A stretch of DNA of 64,000 nt from Nematopogon swammerdamellus (taxonomy: Eukaryota > Arthropoda > Insecta > Lepidoptera > Adelidae): contig OX336349.1 in the NCBI GenBank assembly GCA_946902875.1, positions 19,677,891-19,741,890 of the forward strand. Reading direction: 5' to 3'. The notes under the pieces are model-generated. The model was not told the origin of the DNA. It ran no database searches and was given only the letters and a program-made list of their open reading frames with translations. The position numbers were made by a program, and so were the translations under genes. Below are positions 40,601 to 52,600 of the stretch, in pieces (the stretch's first letter is position 1; each line of letters begins with the position of its first letter).

Positions 40601-43600
40601 GCTTGAGGCACGCCTCACACTGATAGGGCCGCTCGCCTGTGTGCGTGCGCATGTGAATGTCCAGGTACGGCCGGCGGACAAACGCCGCCGGACATTGCGG
40701 GCACGTGAAAGGGCGCCCTTGCACTGCGCCCGGTGCACACACAAAAGCGAGTAATGCACTTCGCCGCCGTACGCGACACGCGCCCCCGCGCTGGCCCCTA
40801 CCTGCCGATCCGTCCGAGGCGCGGTCTCCTTCCGGTCGACCCTCACTTCCCACAATTTTGTTCCCAATTTTTGTGCCAGCGAACTTACAAGGTGCGTGAA
40901 TGTAATACGTGGATTTAGGCGAATGCATTACCGCTTTTGTGAAAACATTAATATGCATGACAGTGTAAAATGTAAATATTCAAATGTAGCAATTTGAAAA
41001 GATATATGATTTTCTTCAAAAGCGTGATTCAATAATAAATTTACATTAAGATGGTAAACATATCGCTAAGAATGAGAAGGAGAGAAGTGAAGGAAGCGCT
41101 CGCGTCGTTAGGAGAAAGTCGGAGATTAGTAAGAAGCCAACGTACGGGAAGCTAGCCCTAGCCGAAGTGAGATGCTACATGATAGGGTCAGGCGGGCAAC
41201 GGAAAAACAGGGGAAAGCGTGATACGAAAATGAAAGATGAACATAGTCGATGCACGATTATGAAATGATCAACGATCGCTAGTCGGAACGCAAGAAGTCC
41301 GGTCGACAGATTAAAATATGTGGGCTACTAACCCGTGTGTATTTTTTCGTGCAAATTGAGAGCACACTTCTGCGTGAAGGACTTGAGGCAGACGGTGCAC
41401 TGGAACGGTCTCTCCCCTGCTCCGTGCGCCGCACGACACGCGGGGGACACGGGGGGACACGCACACAGAAACAAACAAAACTCCCATGGACAAATAATTC
41501 ATAAACCATATCCACATCTAGCTGTCGCTGCCTACGCTCACTGCCGACCGCGAGGGGGAGGGCTTCCCGACACCATGACACACTGATACATTTACTATTA
41601 TTTGTCCATCACACTTCTTCTAGTTTAACTTTATTTATTCTGACTTTATATCATTACATGCGTGCATTTAGTTTGTGAATAGTTTTTGAGCAACATGTCT
41701 CGAGCACTGCTGTGTTACATTTTCTCTGAGCTCTGAACGATGAAAGTGTGTTTGCAGCTTCACACGTGGCATCCCGACACTGCCGTCAAACAAGCAATCT
41801 TCCGTCTCAATCACAATGCTACTCCTAACAAAACGAAAGAAACAATTTACTTAAAAACTATTCACAAAAAAATTGCCAGAATTCAAAGCCACATCCGGTC
41901 GCGACGCACTGTTGCGATATGAGTAATTATGCAAGTGAGGAATACGGCGAGCGTACGCGGGCAGTGGCTTGGGACTCTGGCGGGTAAACAGTGGAGAATG
42001 AAGGATCAAAGGACCCACCAGTGTGTATACGCTTATGGGTGCCAAGGCTGGACTTCTGAGTGAACCGCTTGTCACAGATCTCGCATTGAAATGGGCGCAC
42101 TTTGTTGATCAGCGATTGGATGTGTTCCTCTAGAAATAGCAACAAGATTGAGCTACAACATCGGCCTGAGGAGACAACAGTGCAAGTAACGAGTGAGTTC
42201 TAATAGTATTGCATGTTAGGATAGCTACTGATAGGATTTGAGGGCAAAGTATGTTTGCCTACCGGTGTGTATTTTCCCGTGTCGGCCGAGGCTGGACTTC
42301 TGAGTGAAGCGCATATAACAGATGTGGCACTGGTAGGGCCGCACTTTCTCTAACAGGGCGCGTCTGTGCTCCTCTACAAGGTACAGAGTATCGATATAGA
42401 ATACACTCCAGCATCCGGCATCCGCCATCCACACAACACTAGAGAGAGTACGCTAGGCTAGCTATCTGAGACACCACACCGCAATCGTACGCAACGCTCG
42501 CTCGCACTCGTACACGCTCGCACAGGGGGAGGTGGGACTACGCGCTACCCGCTCACACCTACGCAACTACCGGCTACACCGCTCTGCCTCAATATCGTTC
42601 ATCACGCACAAGTAGGCTGTATGCTAGACCCACCGGTGTGTATTTTTCCGTGCCGGCCCAAACTGGATTTCTGGGTGAACCTCACAAAGCAGACGTCACA
42701 CTGGTAGGGCCGATCCTTGGCCAGCAGCGCGCGCCTGTGCTCCTCTGAACCAAATCATCGAGCAAGTCAGATACAAGTGAAGGTGGAGGTGAGAGTGCGG
42801 CGGGACGGACGGACGGAGGGCGGTGAGGGAACGCCGGAGTGAGAGAGAGGAGAAGAACCCACCCGTGTGAATTTTCTTGTGTCGGTTGAGGCTGGAGCCC
42901 TGCGTGAACCGCATCTGACAGAGCTCACACTGGTACGGCCGGTCCTTCACCAGCAGGGCGCGCATGTGCTCATCTACACAGGGGACAACGGGAGGGATGC
43001 ACTAGTACCGCTACCGACCCCTACGGCTCCTACCGCTCGACCTACCCCCCTCCCCCCGTCACCACGCTCGCTGATATACTCCGCTCTGCTCTCATTCATC
43101 ACGCCCTGATTCTATAAACGCATTATATCGCACCGAATATTTACGACATTCTATTCCATTACTCAAAAACTATTCACATCACATTTGCAAGACAAATTTA
43201 CATTAAAAACCCTTATATGTATTGTCAACGCTATCACGCGCAAGCACAACCCTCAAACCCTCGCAATAGAAGGAGTAGGATCTTACTGCCGCAAGGAACG
43301 CAGCAATTATTACACAATTCACTGCTGCGGACACGTCAACGCGTGGCAACCAGTGGCAATCGCTTATGAGTAGATTAGTCGGAAACATTATTTTAGTAAA
43401 TTAAATCGAGCGATGCTATGGATGACTTCTTTGAAGTTTCACTATATACGAAATGTTTCATACGACAGTGATCCATAGCATGGCTTCGTCGAGAGCTTCG
43501 CGTCTACATCGTAAAAATTAAGATTGCGATAATCGCGACAAAAAAAAAAAAAGGAAAAAGCGACAACTTCAGGAAGGATAACTAAACGAAACGGTCGGGA

Positions 43601-46600
43601 GCGGTGCGCCACATGAAAGACTTCCTGGCTCCTTCCTGGCTCCTTTAGCTCCTTTCGGCAGACTTCGGCTCGAAGGAAAATGTTGGTATGAATGATGTTT
43701 TGGTGGTTTAAAAAAAAAATTACCTGGGTTAATATAAAGAAGATGCGTCGCTACTAGCAACGCATCTTCTCTATATTAACCCTAACCTAATGTTGAGGCG
43801 GTGCATGCCGTTTTTGTTACGTTTCGTTTCGAGCCGAGTGTTCACGAAAGGAGCCAAAGGAGCCAGGAAGGAGCCAGGAAGTCTTTCAGGTGTGAAACGC
43901 GGTCGGGAGGGTGTTAAGCGAGAGATATAGACAAGTGGACATACCCGTGTGAATTCTCTTATGGATATTGAGACTGGACTTTTGCGTGAAGCGTTTGGAG
44001 CAAATGTGGCACTGATAGGGTCGTTCGCCCGTGTGCGTGCGCATGTGTACGTCCAGGTACGGCTTGCGCGAGAAGGCGGCCGGGCAGGCGGAGCAGGCGT
44101 GGGGCTTGTGCACCGCCCAGTACCCTGCGCCACCACACACCCGTCACACCCGCGACACAACACCACCCTTACATCCCCGCGCCCTTTCATCTACTACCAG
44201 AGCCGACTGTCATTCGTCTCCCTCTACGGAGACAATCGAGAGAGAAGGTCGAGGGCGGGACTGGTGGTTTCCCCGCGTCCTAGTCAACGCAGACTAGCTG
44301 ACGAGGGCTTGATGCGAGCCGAAACGTGAAGCATGCGCGGGAAATTTAGAGTGGCCACTCGCTAGTCCCGACCTCGATTAACACCCTCCTCTACTGCCGA
44401 TGGGCCCGGATATGTTCGGTGAAGCCATCGCAAGCTTAGTTCCACACCTTCTGCTGCATCGTCATAGCCCCAGTGCGACGTTGCTATAGCTTACTCGCTC
44501 TCGCTTGCCTACCGATGACAGGAGCGAGAGAGAAACACGAAGTTTGCGACGGTCGCCCGATGAAGGGTGAGCGATTTCATGTTTCTCTCTCGCTCCTGTC
44601 ATCGGTAGGCAAGCGAGAGAAAGTAAGCGATAGCAACGTCGCACTGGGGCTATGACGATGCAGCATGGCTTGTCTCCGTAGAGGGAGACAATGACAGTTG
44701 GCTCTGCTACTACCCATGTCTATGCTTTTAACATGTTCACCACTACAGCGTAACGGCATATGTTACGCAGAATTTTTGCTGTAGACTACGAGTAATACAG
44801 CATCTGTTACTACACCATATTGAACTCATTTGATAATATATTTTTGTAGTTTACAGAAACAGATTTCTAGTCTTCGTGGTAGTTTAGGTCAATGGTTGAT
44901 TTGTTTAAATTCGCCGTAGTTTTTAGTTACCGGCAACATTTCAGATACGGCATCCCCCCAACAAATCTCGTAAAATTTTGAAAATTTCATAGTTTTTGGT
45001 AGTGATCTGCCGAATGTATGGGTAGTGATGAACTTGTTAAATAAATCTTCTATGCTGACCCCATTTACTACCATCTCGAGATGAACACTCCAACATTAAT
45101 TTACATTCGGAGTTGATATTGAATTACAATATTTATTTAATCCTTTCTCTAAAGATGTCATCAAGAAATGCACTCTTGAGTATCCAGGGTGGATTAGGTT
45201 TTGTTTTTATGTTAATGAAATAATTTTCGTCATTGCACAGCAACAGTGTTGCATTGTATTGAATATCACTCCCCAAAGCTCTAAGGTTCGAGATGTAACG
45301 CTATACCCGGACGTTCATATGCCACCTTCCACGACCCCCCGTACACGGTAACATAGCAGACAATACATATGGGGTGTGAGGGAGTTCTTACCGCACCGCT
45401 ATAGTCTATGTGATCAGGGCGTCACGGCTCCTTTACAAAGCAGAGTAATCCTCTCGGTATAGAACTAAATGCAACACTCGAGATCGCAACCAAGCCATTC
45501 TTCTATCTGAGTTAAAAATGTTCAAGATCTAAAAAAGATCTAACGCGAAGGGTGTGGAGGTACACTCGGAGTAGGGTTACGAAGCTGATCCACTAGTAGA
45601 CTCCAACAACATTGTTTTTACTTACAGATGTTTTGTCTCACGAGCGCGGGTGAGCCACGCTTGTGTGTGTAAATGTGTAAATATACATGCACACTGTCTT
45701 TGTCTGCGTAAGCGCTACCTGCGCTAACGCTACACACACAGGAGCGAGTGTCTATACGCATTACAACTACAAGTATGGCCCACCCGCGCTCGTGAGATAA
45801 AACATCTGTACTGTCAGCATTATTTTTTATTTATTTAAAACTAAAAATTTGTCTTTGGTTTTCGAGCATTTCGATTATAAAAAAAAAATTTGACATTAGA
45901 ATACTCCATACATTTAATTTTTATCCAAGAATGGAGATACAATTTCATTTTAGACTTGAACATTATATTTTATGAAAATTTCAAATTTGGTCAGTAAACT
46001 GGAGTGGACATACATAATAACTTCACTATAATGGCTCATCGTAACGATAGAAAAAACTTATTCTCCACCTCTTAACTAGTTTTTTTTTTGTTCAATTTAG
46101 ATGAGATACTAATTTTGAAAACACCTTTTTCCATCAAATCGAGTAACCAATACTGATCTCGTAATACCGACAGACTCATGCCAATCATTCACGCCTACCA
46201 CGTTACATAGCAGAGAACATTTTGAACCCAGACTGTATGCGCAAGTAGAGTGAGCTGTGGGGGGGACAGGGGGAGGTACACACGTCTATTTTCTCATGTA
46301 TTATCACATTTAAACTCAATTCATATAATCAAAATAAATCTTCTGTAAAAGCTTATGAATTTTTCAAAATTCAAAATAATATCTTGCAAAAACACTGGGA
46401 TAGCGAACGCAGGGAAAATCGTAACACTTCACTAATTATTGCAAATACACAGAATGTTCATGACTGTATTTGGAAATAGGAATAACTATGGTATTTTTTT
46501 ATTTAAAAAAAGAATACATTCCTTCCAGTAATTTTGAAAAAAATATTAATTATCATCCTTTTCTGTTGGCCGAATGATATGTAAAACTCTCATGACAATT

Positions 46601-49600
46601 CCATAATGAAATTTCCTTAAGTACTCCTACTTGAACACTAACTAGCTGGAACTTGAAAAACACATGAAAACATTATAAAGAGAAACCGCAATTTGATAAA
46701 AACTAACGGCACAAAAAATTACTCCATCATTTACATTTTTAAAATCAACATGTATATTGACAAATATATTGAATTGATGTTTGATGAAAGATGATTCTAA
46801 TTGAATTTAGTAGATTTTAAGAAACTAATGAATTTAATAGATTTTAAGAAATTGTTAATTATTCTAATAATTTTTAATTGTTACAAGTAGAAAATTAATT
46901 TAAAAAAAGAGAAAAAATATATAAATTAGGCTAATTTTAGATATATATATCCAAGATTCTAACCCCTTGTCGTCATTGGGCTCTCATCTGATTGAGTGGA
47001 ATATTTTTAGTAGGTATTTATCTATGAATTTAATTTATAAATTTTTACGAATTCAAGTGCAATATGTATTGTCCACGAATGATTTTTAAACAAATAAAAA
47101 ATATACTCTAATCGGCTAGTGTTGACAGTGGCTTATCACAGGTTACCGCGCCTCCCACCCAAACCCTCGAGGGGGTGAATGCACGTTTATATAGCTTCAC
47201 TCGACACGGACGCATGCATTTGTTCTTGCCTTCGCGTGCAACGCAATTCTTAACCTAATTTATAAACATTACCGTAATTATTTATTTGCAGTGAGAGAGA
47301 TTCCGAATACTCGGGCAAACACCTCAAAAATCCGAGGACACTCCAAGAGGCCTGCAAGGACGTCGGACGCCTGCAGGACTTCTGGAAGGAGCTGGGCTGG
47401 ATGGAGTAGCGGCTGGGGTGATACGCAGAACGGGTCCAAACAGAGAGACCTACATGCGAAAAATGCCCATCAAGAAGACATTCCGAATACTATGAGCAGG
47501 TTTGCAAAAGTATTCCATCCAAATTTGTAAAGAAAATTTCCCAGAATAATATGAATATCGGTAAGTTTTTTTTTATCTTATTTGAGGAATTTAATTATTT
47601 CTACATTATTTCTTAACAAACTTTATTACTTACCTAATTTATTTTTCAAAAGGATTAACTCTGAAAATAAAAGTTCATTCTGCTTGTACATTCAGATAAT
47701 TCACCTCTGTGTAAAGGCTCATTAATTGCAATGAGTCGCTGCCAACACTCGCCGAACAGAGTTTAGGTATATTTTTAGGAAATATGTTTATAGCACGTCG
47801 AAGAAAATTTTATATTTTAAATTATTTCACAGATTCAATTCACAGAGTATCTTTCGAATACTGGGTTAGTGTTTTTGTCCAGCTAGTTACATACAGATGC
47901 AAGGATTAAGCAAAAAAAAAAAAACAAGAATGCTGCTATTTTACAATATACATACTTTAGAATGAATATTCTTGTTTGTTAGATATAGAACAGTGAGATT
48001 ATCCTTTAAGTTTATTATCAATCACCAAAATTGATAAAAAAATCGTTTATGCTAATTCCACTGTATGTATGAAATTTCTATGTAAAATGTTCACGGACAA
48101 AAGTTTTTTTGCAATATGAATTGGTCAGTAAATTTGATCAGAATATAGATAAGTGTTTTTATATTATAATAGCAGTTAGACTAGAAAAGTCAAAAGTGAT
48201 CTCTAACCGCATGAACAAAAAAGTTAAAATTCTAATATAGCCGAGTCTTGGGAGTCTCAACTGAATTGCAAGTGTTAATGTTATAATAAGGGATTGGAAT
48301 AGATAGAGTATATAAGGTCTTTCAAAATTAATTCATAGTACGCTAAGGGGGGGTTCTGTATCATATAGGGAGTAAAACCTATATAAAATTTTTTGGACCT
48401 TGGGTTTTTTTTTAAGTAAAAATTTTTTTTATGTATTTAAATAAAAAAAAAGGTGGTTGATTTTTATAGCCTAATCGATTCAGTTTCATAACAGTAACAA
48501 AAAAGTCTTCATGACCATTATGATGTAACACGTGTAAGTTGGTAAAAAAAAATCAAATTCTTTCTATTCCATACTAATAAAACTAAAATTGTGGTTTCTT
48601 ACAATTTCTGAAAGAAAGAGATCTACGTGTTGGAAGACTTTTTTGTTCCTGGCATGAAACTGAAACGATTAAGAAAAATTTTTTTTACATTTTACATAAA
48701 AAAAATATTTTTTTGTAAAAAAAAAAACTTTGTTCTTCAAAAGTGATCTATTTCCGATACAGAACCCCCCCTTAGCGTACTATGAAGTAATTTTGAAAGA
48801 CCTTATATATACCAAATGTTGGCGAGAAGACATAACATGGAGTGGTTAAAACTACCTCTTCCGGGAATTCCAGGATTTTAAAAAGATTTCCTGGTAGTGA
48901 TATAGTTAGTAACTTTTGACACTTGTAACATGCTCTAATGTATGAATGCATTATTTAAAAACCCAAAAATTATTTTGCAAAAAATTATTGGAGTGGAAGT
49001 GATTTTGATTTGAAAATAATTTTTGGAATTTTTAATAAGATATTCATACATTACGGCATGTTACAAGACGTGTCAAAAGTTACTAACTACCTACATCACT
49101 AGCAGGAAATATTTTCAAATCCCGGAATTCAGAGGAATTTTTCAGAATTCCCGAAAGTGGTGGTTGTAACCACTCCATGTTATGTCTTCTCGCCAACATT
49201 AGGTATTAATACTCTACCTACATATACCCATCCCTGGTTATAATAAATCTTTTAAAAAACTGTGCCAGCGGCACAGTCGATTTTCTCTTTATTGGGATTA
49301 CATCAAAACAAAAATATCTACCAATTCTCCAAAATACAAAGCAAGTTTGCAGGTGATCACCAGCACATGAGAGGTACAATACTCGCCAACACATTTTGCC
49401 CGTGTAAAGTTATCCCATACGCCCAATCTGTTATAACTAGAGATAGGATAAAAGGATACATATTTGGGTAAATGCTCAAAAATATGGAAGTGGCTACTTT
49501 GAAAAATTGATTTAATTAAATAATTCCCAGGATTCCCGGGAACGTTACTACTATACTATAAAATTTAGTAGATCTATTCAAAATAAATGTTCTTGATACG

Positions 49601-52600
49601 CTTTTATCATACTAGCGTTCACCCCTGACTTGGTTCGCGAGAATATTTATGCGACTGCCTCACTAAGTACATACTGACTTTTCGGGATTGAAATTCCCAA
49701 AATCATTTTTGCCCACCTTTTACCAGGAACCTATACATAATTAGCAGTTTTTATTATTATGTATATCAGTTTTAGTGAAGCACCAACATAATTTGTATAT
49801 GTATCCGTGAATAAAATACTAATGTAAGAAAATAATAAATAATATAATAAAAATGTTAAAAAGTTACTTAACACAAAAATATACAGTGACAATTAAAATA
49901 CGTCAATCCGGGGAAAAAATTAAAGAGTGTCTTTCCATACTTATCCAACCTCTCAAGTTTAGGTAAATATGTATACCATTATCCTATCTCTGGTTATAAC
50001 ACCATAAGAACCATGTGTAAATAACATAAAAATAAAGTCTTCATTAAAAAGTACCTCTTCTGTTAAGTGTATGAGTTTTGCCAACATGTCAACTCCATAG
50101 TAACTGTTCAATTAGGTTATTAAGTGTCCCACAAAAAGATACATTTCAGCTATTTACAGCACATAACAATTATCTTAAAAAATTTTTTTTAGCGGCAGCA
50201 CAGGTGTGACATCAGAGAGAAACATCTGTAACACCTTTGTTAAATTGTGCATCTTTTTACAAACATTACACGGGCAAAGTGGGTTTGTGAGTGGACCCGC
50301 GCGGGATAGAGAGAGAGGGGGCGCCAGCTTGCGGACTGACCGGTGTGGACGCGCTTGTGCGTGTTGAGGCTGGACTTCTGCGTGAACCGCTTGAGACAGA
50401 GCTCACACTGGAACGGTCGCTCGCCGGTGTGAGTGCGCATGTGCACCTCCAGGTACGGCTTGCGGCAGAACGCCGCGTCGCACACCTGCACCGCAACAAC
50501 AAACACTTGTCACACTTCATGGACAGCAGTACGGGTCGAGGCAAAACTTCAAGTTGCTTAACCATTGCTAAGAAAAGTATATTTATTTATTTATTTTATT
50601 TAACCGGCAGCAGGCCTCACACACTCTATGTACTTGCGCCCGCTAACTACCTACCGCCCGGTGGACCGCCGTCGATCTAATTCAGTGGAAATTCGTCAGC
50701 CGCGCGAAGTATACCTACACGCTCGCCCACGCAACTGCGCGCAGCTGCAAAGCAATAATCACTTGACACTCGATCGTTTAGGTACATTTTCGCACGCAGC
50801 GATTGCCGACGTAAAACAGTAGGCTATTAAAGCCGAAGGTACGGAAATTTTTCTATGACGAAGTAACCATTACCTAGTAATCTGTGCCGGCAGTCTACGC
50901 TAATGTATCAAGTTCATAGTTCATTGGTGTAGTTATAATTTTTATTTTTAACTTATTATAATATTATTATTATTTTGGTTCACATACCTGCTTATAGTCT
51001 ACAAAAGACTGATTGCAGATAGTTAAAAAAAAAATTATAATAAAAATTTGGTTCACTTAATAGTTACTTTTTTATCTTATTCATATGGTGTCCAAACGGT
51101 TTTTAAATCGGTTTACGTTGTTTGCACTGATAATGTCCTCCGGAAGTTGGTTCCAATCTTCGACAACTCCGTTGGTTATGAAGTGCTTGCTTAGCAAGCT
51201 GATGTATCAAGTGGGCTGGGCACATCTTTCGCAGACCCGACAACCGCTGGGGTAGACGGGTGATCGAATGGAGGCCACGTACAAGCAAATGTAGCGTAGG
51301 ACGGCCCCCGGCTCGGTGGACAGACGACTTAAAAAAGCTAGCCGGGAGTGGATGGATGAGAAGAGTGGAAGACCGCGTGTGGTGCCGTGCCTTGGGAGAG
51401 GCCTATGTCCAGCAGTGGACCGATACGGGCTGATGATGATAACCTTGCCATAGTTTTATTCTCTGCCTTACTGTTCTTCTTACTTCTGTCCTTATTTCAA
51501 ATTTTATTTATTTATTTATTTATTTATTTTAGACAGGCAGCCTAGGCTGATACGTCTAAATCCAGTTAAAATTTGTTGTTTTTCGTCATTATCTTAGATT
51601 TTTTTTGTTAAATTTATTTTTTTTCGTTCTTGAGCACTCTTTTTGAGACTATGTTTTATTTGTTAGATATTTATCTAGTCTATTTTTGAATTGGTTGGTA
51701 GTAAGTGCGCTTATTACTTCCTCTGGAAGTTGGTTCCAGTCGTCCACCACTCTGTTTGTTATAAAATGTTTGCGAGTATTGCTGTTAAAGATTGTTCGAC
51801 TTAGTTTCATGCTGTGGCCTCGAAGATGAACGTTTTGGTTCAATGTGAACATTTGGATCAGCTCAGGGCAATCGTATTTACACGTCTTAATTGCGTTAAT
51901 ATAAAAAAAACTGGCCAAGTGCGAGTCGGACTCGCGCACCGAGGGTTCCGTACTGCCACGTAATTGGCCGGTTTTTATTATTTGTTGTTTTACTTACCTA
52001 TCACACCAAGTTGTACGCTTGAATGTAGGTATTACCGTTTTTACGATAGAGCAAAGATAAATAAAAAAAAATTATTTGATATAACTACAAATGAACTATT
52101 TAGGAATTTTTCCTTTACTTGTGCTGTGAGACCTCGCTTCTTGCCAAATTTCATTAATTTAGGTCAACAGGAAATTCCAGGTTTTGATGAGTGAGTTGCG
52201 AGTATCAAAATATGTGACATAAATGGCCGTATCTTTTGATTTTGTTGACTTTACCTATACCTCTTCATGAGAAAAAACCGGCCAAGTGCGAGTCGGACTC
52301 GCGCACCGAGGTTTCCGCACCACAAAAAAAAAACATTGAAAAAAAAACATGTTTCTTGTATGAGAACCACCATTAATTTTTAATTTTTTCTATTTTTTAT
52401 TATTATATCCGCCATAATAACACATATTCTGTGAAAATTTCAACAGAATACCCATTACGGTTCAAGAGATACAGCCCTCGGACAGACAGACGGATGGACG
52501 AACAGACGGACGGATGGACAGACAGACATACAGCGGAGGCTTAGTAATAGTCTTCCGTACGGGATACGGAAACCTAAAAAAGGTCAAACAGATGGGCAGA

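Noticed and set aside
40323..40958. 211-codon minus-strand open frame containing two fingers
   Set aside because: Only 40553-40723 is coding by splice sites and similarity; the rest is intron that happens to be open.
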